19,425 bases of DNA from JBBQSN01 sp038213835 (GCA_038213835.1 JBBQSN010000054.1:1-19425), one strand, 5' to 3'. Counted from the first letter of the stretch, positions 1 through 7,403 are shown. Made by a program: numbers and translations. The notes: generated by a model from the letters alone, not told the origin.

Positions 1-83
1 CCGAGTGCTACCGGGTCGACGAGCCGGGCGGCTTCCACACCACGATGGCCGACCCGGAGGGCAACCTGTTCTGCGTCCAGTGA
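1..83 (+). CDS. VOC/glyoxalase-family protein, C-terminal end (partial)
   Basis: Only the last 26 codons lie in the window, in the frame starting at base 3, ending with TGA at 81-83. They contain the sequence MADPEGNLFCVQ. The DPEGN(x)F/L ending is the hallmark of the last beta strand of vicinal-oxygen-chelate (glyoxalase/bleomycin-resistance) domains, where a conserved acidic residue normally binds metal. The substrate cannot be inferred from so little sequence. A second gene on the opposite strand covers the same bases. The family call is fairly safe; nothing can be said about the rest of the protein. Confidence 0.75.
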   Translation, partial: ECYRVDEPGGFHTTMADPEGNLFCVQ

Positions 84-398
84 GTGTCCGGTGACAGGGG
101 TCAGCCGATGGTGCCGGACCAGCTGATGGGCCGGGTGCAGGATGCCGGTCATCGTGCGGAACGCCAGCCGCCCGTCGACCTCGACGACGTCGTGCTCGCG
201 GTCGGCGTAGCCCGCGGCGACCACAGCCTCGACGAGGGCGTGCGGGTCCTCCCTCAGGTAGCCCAGCGCCGCGGCCCAGAAGGCCGCCTGCGCGTGCGGG
301 TCGTCGCAGTCCACGGTGGTCTGGGTGAAGACCGGCTCGGCCGCCCCCCCGTCGGGAGCGGGTCGGTAGGTCGTCTCCGGCCACTGCTGCTCGGTCAT
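1..398 (-). CDS. VOC-like protein, N-terminal part (partial, possibly broken)
   Basis: The ATG at 398-396 is preceded by a strong ribosome-binding site, GAGGAGAG on the minus strand (401-408), and lies 30 nt after the DinB-family stop, so the two are probably co-transcribed. Residues 29-47 (VDCDDPHAQAAFWAAALGY) are typical of the first strand and helix of actinobacterial VOC proteins (usually VDCADP..LA.FWA.ALGY). VVEVDG follows about 25 residues later. The second half does not look like the rest of a VOC fold. The frame stays open to base 1, running antisense through the end of the neighbouring VOC gene. It is either a gene with an unusual C-terminus or a frameshifted remnant. Confidence 0.6.
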   Translation of the reverse strand, partial: MTEQQWPETTYRPAPDGGAAEPVFTQTTVDCDDPHAQAAFWAAALGYLREDPHALVEAVVAAGYADREHDVVEVDGRLAFRTMTGILHPAHQLVRHHRLTPVTGHSLDAEQVALRVGHRGVEAARLVDPVAL

Positions 399-428
399 GG
401 CTCTCCTCGGGTCTCGGATCGGGCGTCG

Positions 429-1034
429 TCAGGCCCTGTGCGTCACGGCGTAGAGGTCGCGGACGGTGGCGAGGTCGGCGGCGTGGTGCACCAGCTCGCG
501 GGTGTTCCACCAGGCGATGTCGACCAGCGGCAGGTGGGGGTCGAGCCCGTGCGGGAAGGCGCTGCGGCCCACCGTGTCGAGGTCGTCGTCGTCGACCTCA
601 TCGAGGGTCTGCCGCCAGGCGTCCAGCCCCCTCCGCAGGAACGCCAGTCCCTCGGCGGCGGTGCCGGGCCAGGGCGAACCGTCGGCCTCGAGGCTGTGCG
701 TCCCGGTCGTCCAGTCGGATCGCAGCAGGCCCATCTCGGCGAGGTGACCGGCGGTCCAGGCCAGGGCCCGGACTCCCGGCGGACCGCCGAACGGGCCCAT
801 CGGGTCGTGCTGCCAGGTCTCGTCGACCCGGCGCACGGTCTTCGCACCCGGTCCGGGCTCCCAGGTCCACTCGGTGTCCTCGACGCCCTCGAGCCGGGCG
901 AACAGCTCGTCGACGGAGGTGTCCCACAGCGCCAGCAGGGGACGCAGCCGCTCGGGACGGTGCGCGTAGTGCCGGACGAGGAGCGGCCCGTCCTGCTGCT
1001 CGGCGGGTGCGTCGGTGCTCGTCGGCTCGGTCAT
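429..1034 (-). CDS. DinB-family four-helix-bundle protein
   Basis: The product is 201 residues. The ATG at 1034 is chosen because the frame runs far upstream without any homology. The fold is the DinB/YfiT-like helical bundle, whose members carry three metal ligands and are often thiol-dependent transferases or stress-induced proteins. Visible hallmarks are an N-terminal HYAHRPERLRPLL helix, WTAGHLAEM with a His near residue 97, and the C-terminal helix WWNTRELVHHAADLATVRDL with His183/His184. It is divergent from a WYL-domain regulator 72 bp away and is followed after 30 nt by the VOC-like gene. This suggests a small regulated stress or detoxification unit. The substrate is unknown. Confidence 0.85.
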   Translation of the reverse strand: MTEPTSTDAPAEQQDGPLLVRHYAHRPERLRPLLALWDTSVDELFARLEGVEDTEWTWEPGPGAKTVRRVDETWQHDPMGPFGGPPGVRALAWTAGHLAEMGLLRSDWTTGTHSLEADGSPWPGTAAEGLAFLRRGLDAWRQTLDEVDDDDLDTVGRSAFPHGLDPHLPLVDIAWWNTRELVHHAADLATVRDLYAVTHRA

Positions 1035-1056
1035 GTCCGGGACGGTAATGACAGAT

Positions 1057-1075
1057 GCGGACAGTATCGGTCCGC
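1057..1075. promoter_or_regulatory. Inverted repeat in divergent DinB/WYL promoter region
   Basis: GCGGAC at 1057-1062 and GTCCGC at 1070-1075 form a perfect 6-bp inverted repeat around a 7-nt spacer. It sits in the 72-bp gap between the divergent DinB and WYL genes. Half-sites 13 bp apart centre to centre suit a dimeric regulator. The natural candidate is the adjacent WYL protein, but this is inferred from position only. Confidence 0.45.
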
Positions 1076-1106
1076 GATCTCGCACGATGTTCGGGAGGAT
1101 GGGCCC

Positions 1107-2084
1107 GTGACCACCTCGACCCGCCTGCTCCGGCTGCTGGCGCTGCTGCCCCGGCGTCCGGTCTGGACGGGCGATGAGCTGGCCGACCGGCTCGGCGTCA
1201 CCACCCGGACCGTGCGCCGCGACGTGGCCCGGCTGCGCGACCTCGGCTACCCGGTGCAGGCCGAGCCCGGCCCGGCAGGCGGCTACCGCTGGCGGCGCGG
1301 CGACGCCCTGCCACCCTTGGTGCTGGACGACGACAAGGCGGTCGCGGTGGTGCTGGCGCTGCGGGCGGCGGCGGGCGGGTCGGCGCCGGGGCTCGAGGAC
1401 GCCCTGGTCACCGCGCTCGCGAAGCTGCAGCAGGTGCTCCCCGCCGCCCTGGCCGCGCGGGTCGGGGCGGTCGACGAGGCCACGGTGCGGCTGCCCGGCC
1501 CGGCGCTGGACGCGATCGACACCGACACCCTGCTCGTCCTGGCCCACGCCTGCCGCGGGCACGTCGCCGTCCGGATCGACTACACGACCGCGCACGGCAC
1601 CCGGATCGAGCGCGAGGTCGAGCCGTTGCGGCTGGTGCACGCCGGAAGACGTTGGTACCTGGTCGGTTTCGACGTCGATCGCGATGCCTGGCGCACCTAC
1701 CGGCTCGACCGCGTGGTCTCCGCGCACGCAACCGGGCGGCCCTTCCACCACGACGATCCCCCGGACCCGTTGGAGCTGGTCGCCCACGGTTCGTCGATCG
1801 GGCCCTACGAGCTGCAGGCCCGGGTGCGGCTGGACTCGCCGCCCGAGCAGGTGCGTGGCTTCGTGCCGCGGACCGTGGGGCGGGTCGTCGACGACCCGGA
1901 CGACACGGGCTCCTGCCTCGTGGAGCTCGGTGCCGCGACCCCGCGCTGGCTGGTCGGGTACCTCGCCGGGGCGCCGTTCGGGTGGGAGGTGCTCGAACCG
2001 CCCGAGGTGCGCGAGGAGGCGGCGGCGCTGGGTGAGGCGATCCTGGCCCGGCACCGACAGGGCGACGGCACCCCGGATGCCTAG
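1107..2084 (+). CDS. YafY-type WYL-domain transcriptional regulator
   Basis: The product is 325 residues with a GTG start at 1107, just after GGGAGG (1093-1098). Upstream sequence in the same frame is non-homologous. Residues 5-60 are a DeoR-like winged helix with the recognition segment VTTRTVRRDVARLRDLGYPV followed by GPAGGYRW. The WYL domain spans about residues 138-215 and includes EPLRLVH, RRWYL at 181-185 and WRTYRLDRV. A WCX extension forms the C-terminus. WYL regulators often sense nucleic-acid or small-molecule ligands and control neighbouring genes. Here the likely targets are the divergent DinB-VOC pair and the gene itself, through the inverted repeat between them. Confidence 0.92.
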   Translation: MTTSTRLLRLLALLPRRPVWTGDELADRLGVTTRTVRRDVARLRDLGYPVQAEPGPAGGYRWRRGDALPPLVLDDDKAVAVVLALRAAAGGSAPGLEDALVTALAKLQQVLPAALAARVGAVDEATVRLPGPALDAIDTDTLLVLAHACRGHVAVRIDYTTAHGTRIEREVEPLRLVHAGRRWYLVGFDVDRDAWRTYRLDRVVSAHATGRPFHHDDPPDPLELVAHGSSIGPYELQARVRLDSPPEQVRGFVPRTVGRVVDDPDDTGSCLVELGAATPRWLVGYLAGAPFGWEVLEPPEVREEAAALGEAILARHRQGDGTPDA

Positions 2085-2093
2085 GGTGGTCGT

Positions 2094-2531
2094 ATGACCG
2101 AGCGGATCGAGGACCAGGCGCTGCTCGACGTCCTGGCCGTACCGGGGCGCAAGGGCGTCCTGACGACCACCAAGCGCGACGGCCGCGCGCAGCTGTCCGT
2201 CGTGGCTCACGCCTTCGACACCAGGGAGCGCGTGCTGCGGATCTCGGTGACCGACAGCCGGGCGAAGACCCGCAACCTGCGCAAGGACCCGCGCGCGAGC
2301 TACCTCGTGATGGGCGACAGCGTCTGGCAGTACGCCGTGGCCGAGGCCGAGGCAGAGCTGTCGCCGGTGACGACCGACCCGCACGATGCGACCGCCGACG
2401 ACCTGGTCGACCTGTACCGGACCCTGGCCGGGGAGCACCCCGACTGGGAGGAGTACAGGGCCGCGATGGTCACCGAGGGCCGGCTGGTGCTGCGACTGCG
2501 CGTGACGCGGGTCTACGGGTCGGCGGGGTGA
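2094..2531 (+). CDS. PPOX-class F420-dependent oxidoreductase (Rv1155-like)
   Basis: The product is 145 residues, the usual length for single-domain split-beta-barrel FDOR-B enzymes. The order of motifs matches Mycobacterium tuberculosis Rv1155 closely: GVLTTTKRDGRAQLS (residues 21-35), SRAKTRNLRKDPRAS (55-69), YAVAEAEAEL, LYRTLAGEHPDWEEYRAAMV and a final VYG. Such proteins bind coenzyme F420 and reduce enone- or tetrapyrrole-like substrates; the physiological substrate of this one is unknown. The ATG at 2094 lies 9 nt after the WYL stop, so read-through from that gene is possible. Its TGA overlaps the GTG of the MarR gene (GTGA, 2528-2531), which argues for translational coupling. Confidence 0.9.
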   Translation: MTERIEDQALLDVLAVPGRKGVLTTTKRDGRAQLSVVAHAFDTRERVLRISVTDSRAKTRNLRKDPRASYLVMGDSVWQYAVAEAEAELSPVTTDPHDATADDLVDLYRTLAGEHPDWEEYRAAMVTEGRLVLRLRVTRVYGSAG

Positions 2532-3055
2532 GCACGTCGCCGGACGCGCCGCGGCTGCCGTTCGACCCGATCGACCGTGCTGCTGAACTCTGGGAGGAGC
2601 ACTTCGGCGACGCCACGGCGATGAAGGTCGTGACGTCGGTGATGCGGGTGCAGCAGATGCTGCTCAGCCGGATCGACGCCTCACTCAAGCCGTTCGGCAT
2701 CACCTTCGCGCGCTACGAGGTGCTCGTGCTGCTGACCTTCAGTCGTACCGGACGGCTTGCGCTGTCGAAGATCGGCGAGCGGCTGATGGTGCACCCGACG
2801 TCGGTGACCAACGCGATCGACCGGCTCGAGGCAGGCGGGCTGGTGCGGCGCGTGCCGGACACCGCCGACCGGCGTCGCACTCTCGCCGAGCTCACCGACT
2901 CGGGCAAGGACGTCGTGACCCGGGCGACCAAGGCCCTGCAGGACAACGACTTCTTCCTGGACGAGGCCAGCACCGCTCACGCCGACGAGCTGTACGCGCT
3001 GCTGCGGCGCACCCGGGCCGAGGCAGGCGACTTCCCCGCCGCCGCCGCGGACTGA
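2528..3055 (+). CDS. MarR-family transcriptional regulator
   Basis: The product is 175 residues with a GTG start overlapping the preceding stop by 4 nt. The winged helix-turn-helix covers about residues 60-125: ARYEVLVLL, then LSKIGERLMVHPTSVTNAIDRLEAGGLVRR, then the wing DTADRRRTLAELT, whose DRR motif is the family's conserved salt-bridge element. Helices at both ends form the dimer interface. MarR proteins usually repress adjacent genes until a phenolic or oxidised ligand binds. Coupling to the F420-dependent oxidoreductase suggests they share a regulon. No clear operator is visible, because the start lies inside the upstream gene. Confidence 0.92.
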   Translation: MSTSPDAPRLPFDPIDRAAELWEEHFGDATAMKVVTSVMRVQQMLLSRIDASLKPFGITFARYEVLVLLTFSRTGRLALSKIGERLMVHPTSVTNAIDRLEAGGLVRRVPDTADRRRTLAELTDSGKDVVTRATKALQDNDFFLDEASTAHADELYALLRRTRAEAGDFPAAAAD

Positions 3056-3078
3056 CGCCCTCAGGTCACGGGCCCGGC

Positions 3079-3123
3079 CACGGCACGGACACACCGGCCC
3101 CTCAACCGGTGGTCCGTGCCGTG
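3079..3123. terminator. Strong bidirectional hairpin between convergent genes
   Basis: CACGGCACGGAC (3079-3090) pairs perfectly with GTCCGTGCCGTG (3112-3123). After one bulged A (3091), CACCGG (3092-3097) pairs with CCGGTG (3106-3111) around an 8-nt loop. This gives 18 bp of mostly G/C stem between the MarR stop (3055) and the convergent small gene's stop (3136). There is no T tract on either side, as is common for actinobacterial terminators. Confidence 0.75.
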
Positions 3124-3135
3124 ACCAGGATCCCC

Positions 3136-3312
3136 TCAGGCGACCAGCAACGGACCCTCGACGGTACGGGCGAGGATGTCGTCCAGGTCGGCGAGACGGG
3201 CCCGCGCGGCGACCGCGGCGGAGTCGTCCCCGGCGACCAGGGCGGTGGCGAGGTCGGCGCGCGCGGCTCCGCGCTGCCGCTCGACCTCTTCGACGAACGA
3301 CGGGCTGATCAT
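3136..3312 (-). CDS. Small 58-residue protein of unknown function, third gene of the STAS set
   Basis: The ATG at 3312 overlaps the TGA of the upstream SpoIIE-like gene (ATGA). It is preceded by a strong ribosome-binding site, GAGGAGGAC on the minus strand (3319-3327). The product begins MISPSFVEEVERQRGAARADL and continues as an Ala/Asp/Arg-rich sequence compatible with two amphipathic helices, ending in EGPLLVA. It has no signal peptide, membrane segment or cysteine. No family is recognised. The overlap and strong site indicate a real gene, expressed with the STAS and SpoIIE-like proteins and possibly binding one of them. Confidence 0.7.
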   Translation of the reverse strand: MISPSFVEEVERQRGAARADLATALVAGDDSAAVAARARLADLDDILARTVEGPLLVA

Positions 3313-3842
3313 GGGCTGTCCTCCTCGGTGGTCGTGCTGCGGGTCGTGCTGGTCGTGGGTGCCCACACGGCGACCACGGCCGCACCGGCCGGGGTGGCTG
3401 CCCCGATGTCGGACGCGAGTGCGTGGGCGCGGTCGAACGGGTCGGCCATGCCGGCGCTGATCTGCACGAGGTGGGGAAGGCCGTGGTCGAGGTGCTCGAG
3501 CACGTCGGCCGAGCACACCACGAGCACGTCGTCGGGCTCCAGTCGCAGCTCCTCCCGGCAGAACGGCAGGGCGGGCACGAGCCTGGTCTCCCGGCGGCCG
3601 ACGCACAGCGCCGGGGGGGCCGAGAGGCAGGAGATGGCCACGTCCCCGTCCGGACCGAACCAGACCGTGGTGGAGCCGCCTGAGTCCTGCCGGTGCTCCT
3701 TGACGCAGTCGCCGAGCACGACGCTGAGGCCCTCGGCCTCGTGCCGGGTGCCGAGGTAGCCGGTCGAGGTGCACACGGTGCGGGTGCACCAGCCTCCGGC
3801 GAGGTCGATCGTGCCGACCGGCCCGGTCGCCAGGGTGGTCAC
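3309..3842 (-). CDS. Degenerate SpoIIE/PP2C-like protein, probably catalytically inactive
   Basis: The product is 177 residues with a GTG start at 3842 overlapping the STAS stop (GTGA). Residues 37-160 follow the second half of SpoIIE-type phosphatases. GLSVVLGD (38-45) matches the usual LGDVSGHG strand, TTVWFGPDGDVAISCLSAPPAL matches the segment ending in GHPPPL, and LEPDDVLVVCSADVLEH (101-117) matches LEPGDLLLLYTDGVTE. The metal-binding aspartates look lost: the usual TDG is SAD, the final DD is replaced by GA, and the G-x-G after GD is absent. The tail after residue 160 is rich in Thr and Ser. I infer a non-catalytic partner-switching component. The family call is moderately sure; inactivity is inference. 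Confidence 0.6.
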   Translation of the reverse strand: MTTLATGPVGTIDLAGGWCTRTVCTSTGYLGTRHEAEGLSVVLGDCVKEHRQDSGGSTTVWFGPDGDVAISCLSAPPALCVGRRETRLVPALPFCREELRLEPDDVLVVCSADVLEHLDHGLPHLVQISAGMADPFDRAHALASDIGAATPAGAAVVAVWAPTTSTTRSTTTEEDSP

Positions 3843-4189
3843 CGTCCGCCCCCCGCCGGGTCGTCGACGAGCCCGGCCCGGTACAGCACCGGGTGGATCG
3901 CCGGCGCCGCGCCCCTCACCTCGAGACGTACCCCGAGCGCGCGGCACCGGCGCTTGGTGACGAGCAGGCCGGTGAGGGTCGACGACGACACCCGGCTGAG
4001 GGCGCTGACGTCGACCACGGCGACGCGGCCACCGGCGGCCGCGTGCGCCCGCAGCCGGGGCCGCAGCACGCTCAGGGCGTCGACCGGCTGGTCGTCGGCG
4101 ACCCGCAGGAGGACGTCGCCGCGGACGTCGCCGGGGTGGACCATCGCCTCGCTGCTCATGACGACCAGGGTGCCTGCGCCATGTGTCAT
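3839..4189 (-). CDS. STAS-domain protein (anti-sigma-factor-antagonist type)
   Basis: The product is 116 residues from the ATG at 4189, chosen for the adjacent GGAGGGG; an ATG ten codons later at 4159 lacks such a site. The STAS core includes GRVAVVDVSALSRVSSSTLTGLL (residues 54-76), matching the usual VDLSGVxFxDSSGLxxLL. The conserved Asp before the phosphorylatable serine is replaced (VSSST), leaving Ser69/Ser70 as possible phosphate acceptors. Family members bind anti-sigma kinases and release sigma factors. No RsbW-like kinase is in the window. It heads the STAS, SpoIIE-like and 58-residue gene set and is divergent from the response regulator. Confidence 0.75.
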   Translation of the reverse strand: MTHGAGTLVVMSSEAMVHPGDVRGDVLLRVADDQPVDALSVLRPRLRAHAAAGGRVAVVDVSALSRVSSSTLTGLLVTKRRCRALGVRLEVRGAAPAIHPVLYRAGLVDDPAGGGR

Positions 4190-4282
4190 CCCCTCCAGCA
4201 GGAAGTTTGCGGTTGTGTGACGAATGGCCGTCCCGGCGTCGACGCGGTCGGGGGTCGGCGGGCCGGGTGGCACGATGACGAG
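4190..4282. promoter_or_regulatory. Divergent promoter region between STAS set and two-component operon
   Basis: This 93-bp gap separates the STAS start (minus) from the response-regulator start (plus), so it must hold both promoters. The stretch near 4200-4225 (AAGTTTGCGGTTGTG) is the least GC-rich part. No confident -10/-35 pair or direct repeat for the response regulator was found. Confidence 0.4.
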
Positions 4283-4992
<710 letters not shown>

Positions 4993-4996
<4 letters not shown>

Positions 4997-6381
4997 ACCG
5001 GCGGCCCCGCGGGCTGCGGCGCACGATCACGCTGGCGTTCGCGGTCGGGGGCATGCTGCTCGCCGGCGTGATGTCGCTCGGCACCTACGCGGTGGCCCGG
5101 GAGTACCTCGTCGGCCAGCGCGAGCTCGTCGCCCGCCAGCAGGCCTTCGCCGACGCCTCGTTCGTGCGCGACGGCATGCTCACCTCCGGGCGCCAGGTCA
5201 GCGACGTCCTCGGGTCCGTCTCTCCCCCGGCCGACTCCACCATCTTCGTCCGTCGGGGGGAGGAGTGGTACTCGAGCTCGCTGACCCAGACCCGCGAGGT
5301 CGTCCCTGCCGAGCTGCTGCAGACGGTCGGGGACGGCGTCCCCGCGCTGCAGTGGGGCGACTCGGCCGACGGCGCCTTCGTCGCCACGGGCGTGCCGATC
5401 CCGGCGGTCGATGCCCAGTTCTTCGAGGTGAGCGCGACCCCCGAGCTGCAGCGGACCCTCGCCACGCTCGCCTGGGTGCTCGCCGCCTTCGCGGCGCTGA
5501 CCGTCGTGGCCGCCGCGGTCCTCGGTCGCTGGGCGGCCGGCCGGGTCGTGGCCCCGCTCGACGGCATCGCCGGCACGGCCGCCCGGGTCGCGTCCGGCGA
5601 CCTGTCCAAGCGGCTGGCGGCCACCGAGGACCCCGACCTGGTGACCCTGGTCGGGTCCTTCAACGCCATGGTCGACGCCCTCACCGAGCGGATCGACCGC
5701 GACGCCCGCTTCACGGCCGACGTCAGCCACGAGCTCCGCTCGCCCCTCACCACCCTGACGACCAGCGTGCAGCTGCTGGAGCGCCGTCGCGACGAGCTGC
5801 CCGAGCGCACCCGCGAGGTCGTCGACCTCGTGGCCGCCGAGGTCCGCCGGTTCCGCCACGTGGTCGACGACCTGCTCGAGCTGGGACGGCTGGACGCCGT
5901 GCACGACGGTTCTGCCCGGGACCGGCAGGTGGTCGACGCCCGCGAGCTGGCCGGCGAGGCGCTGGTCACCAGCGGTCGCTCGGCCGAGCTGCTCGCTCCC
6001 GGCTCGTCCGACCCGCTCCCGGTCGGCGTCGACAAGCTGCAGATGGCCCGGGCGATGGTCAACCTGTTCGACAACGCGGACCGGCACGGCGGAGGCGTGG
6101 TGACCGTCGAGGTCGGCCGCGACGACGCCGGCGAGGGGTGCCAGGTGGTGCTCGTCGTCGACGACGCCGGCCCGGGCGTCGCGCCCGGGGAGCGCGAGCG
6201 GATCTTCGAGCGCTTCGTCCGGGGCGGGTCGCGCGGGTCGCTCCCGGGTACCGGCCTCGGGCTCAGCCTGGTGGCCGAGACGATGCGGGCCCATCACGGC
6301 TCGGTGCACGTGGAGGACGCCCCGGGCGGCGGGGCCCGGTTCGTCCTGCGGCTGCCGCTGGAGCAGGGGGCGTCGCGATGA
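4993..6381 (+). CDS. Membrane sensor histidine kinase
   Basis: The product is 462 residues and starts inside the response-regulator stop. Membrane helix 1 spans about residues 11-33 and helix 2 about 156-178, enclosing an extracytoplasmic sensor region of roughly 120 residues. A HAMP linker (about 179-232) contains VVAPLDGIAGTAARVASGDL. The dimerisation domain has FTADVSHELRSPLTTL with phosphorylated His246. The ATP-binding domain has the N box NLFDNADRHGG (around Asn361), the G1 box VVDDAGPGV, the F box IFERFVRG and the G2 box GTGLGLSLV. All catalytic motifs are intact. It should phosphorylate the upstream regulator; the GerMN lipoprotein that overlaps its stop may modulate sensing. Confidence 0.95.
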
Positions 6382-7031
6382 GGGCGGGGCGGATGCCGGG
6401 CGCCCGCCTGGCCGGGGCGCCGGCCGGGGTGCTGGTCGGGGTGCTGGTCGGGGCGCTGGTCGGGGCGCTGCTCGCGGGGTGCGGGGCACCCGGGTCGACC
6501 CGACCGGCCGAGATCGAGCCGTCCGAGGTGCCGTACGGGCTGCTCAGCCCTGCGGTCGACCCGCTGGTCGCCTCGTCCGAGGGGGACGTGCCCGAGCAGG
6601 TCGCCACCACGCCCGTCTACCTGCTCGGCGAGGGCGGGGTGCTGCTCGCCGCCCCCACGCCGGTGGAGCCCGGGTCCTCCACCCAGATGGCCGAGCAGGC
6701 GCTCTCGCGGCTGCAGGCCGGGCCCACGGACGAGGAGCGGGCCGCAGGCCTGGCCAGCGCCCTCGGTGCCGCGGTGGACCTGTCGCTGGTCTCGATCGAC
6801 GTCGGGACGGCGCGGGTCGAGGTGCGCCTCAACGCCGGGGAGCTCGCGGCCGACCAGGTGCCGCTGGCTCTCGGTCAGGTGGTGCTCACGCTCACGTCGG
6901 TGGCGGGGATCGAGAGCGTGCAGCTCGTGAACGACGGCGACCCGGTCGAGATGGCCCTGCCCGGCGGCGTCCTCACCACCGCTCCCGTCACGGCGGCCGA
7001 CTACCAGGAGCTGGCCGAGCCCACCGGCTGA
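6378..7031 (+). CDS. GerMN-domain lipoprotein
   Basis: The product is 217 residues. Its ATG overlaps the kinase stop (ATGA), so it is translationally coupled. The N-terminus is a lipoprotein signal with lipobox LAGC at residues 32-35, placing the mature protein on the outer face of the membrane. The GerMN domain (about residues 58-205) is recognisable from VYLLGEGGVLL, MAEQALSRLQAGPTDEER, VRLNAGELAADQVPLALGQV and a closing VTAADYQEL. LpqB, encoded after mtrAB in many actinobacteria, also has GerMN but adds a beta-propeller that is absent here. The signal-peptide core is encoded by a short tandem DNA repeat. Confidence 0.88.
   Translation: MRAGRMPGARLAGAPAGVLVGVLVGALVGALLAGCGAPGSTRPAEIEPSEVPYGLLSPAVDPLVASSEGDVPEQVATTPVYLLGEGGVLLAAPTPVEPGSSTQMAEQALSRLQAGPTDEERAAGLASALGAAVDLSLVSIDVGTARVEVRLNAGELAADQVPLALGQVVLTLTSVAGIESVQLVNDGDPVEMALPGGVLTTAPVTAADYQELAEPTG
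6414..6473 (+). repeat. Five 12-bp tandem repeats inside the lipoprotein signal peptide
   Basis: Consecutive units read GGGGCGCCGGCC, GGGGTGCTGGTC (twice), GGGGCGCTGGTC and GGGGCGCTGCTC. Each adds four residues (G-V/A-L-V type) to the hydrophobic core, so slippage would change core length in frame without breaking the protein. Confidence 0.8.
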
Positions 7032-7131
7032 CCGCCTTCGTCGGCTGACCCGACGTCAGAGCACCGTCGCCGCGAAGGCGGCTGACCGCCTTCGTCGGCT
7101 GACCCGACGTCAGAGCACCGTCGCCGCGAAG
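7025..7131. repeat. 53-bp tandem duplication at a convergent gene junction
   Basis: Bases 7025-7077 are repeated exactly at 7079-7131, a period of 54 bp. The unit carries the last codons and stop of the GerMN gene and the last codons and stop (antisense TGA at 7110) of the convergent membrane-protein gene. A second, unused copy of that 3' end therefore lies at 7056-7077. Confidence 0.95.
7073..7094. terminator. Hairpin created at the duplication junction
   Basis: CGAAGGCGG (7073-7081) and CCGCCTTCG (7086-7094) form a perfect 9-bp stem with a 4-nt CTGA loop, between two convergent stop codons. The close pairing exists only where the two repeat copies meet. It could end transcription from both sides. 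There is no T tract. Confidence 0.5.
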
Positions 7132-7403
7132 AACACGGCGTAGGCGGCGAACGCCACCCCTGCGGCGGTCGCCGTCGACCGGCGCGGCGCGCCGAAGGCG
7201 TACAGCGTCGCGGCGACGGCGAGGAAGGCCCAGCACGTCGCGTGCCCGTACCGCAGCGCCAGCGCCTGCACCCCGGTCGAGACCGCGACCTTCTCCGGGA
7301 CGACGACGAGCCACACGGCGGCCAGGACGAGGCAGCAGGCAGCAGCCGCGAGACCGACGGGGCGGCGGTGCCGCTCCACGAGGTCCCGGACCTTCAGCTC
7401 CAC
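7110..7403 (-). CDS. Small integral membrane protein of unknown function
   Basis: The product is about 97 residues from the GTG at 7403; a GTG at 7418 would add five. Neither start has a good ribosome-binding site, so the start is uncertain. A short charged N-terminus (VELKVRDLVERHRRPVG) precedes three likely membrane helices: LAAAACCLVLAAVWLVVV, HATCWAFLAVAATLYAFGA and a C-terminal Ala/Val/Phe-rich helix ending FFAATVL. No family or motif is recognised. It converges on the lipoprotein gene, and its last codons lie within the 53-bp duplication, which did not change its sequence. Confidence 0.6.
   Translation of the reverse strand: MELKVRDLVERHRRPVGLAAAACCLVLAAVWLVVVPEKVAVSTGVQALALRYGHATCWAFLAVAATLYAFGAPRRSTATAAGVAFAAYAVFFAATVL

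Noticed and set aside
84..2084. 666-codon open frame on the plus strand covering the DinB region and the WYL gene
   Set aside because: The part before 1107 reads antisense through two well-supported minus-strand genes and has no recognisable protein sequence; only the WYL part from the GTG at 1107 is real.
429..2438. 669-codon open frame on the minus strand
   Set aside because: Only 429-1034 (DinB family) is meaningful; the rest is antisense to the WYL and F420-oxidoreductase genes, a product of high GC.
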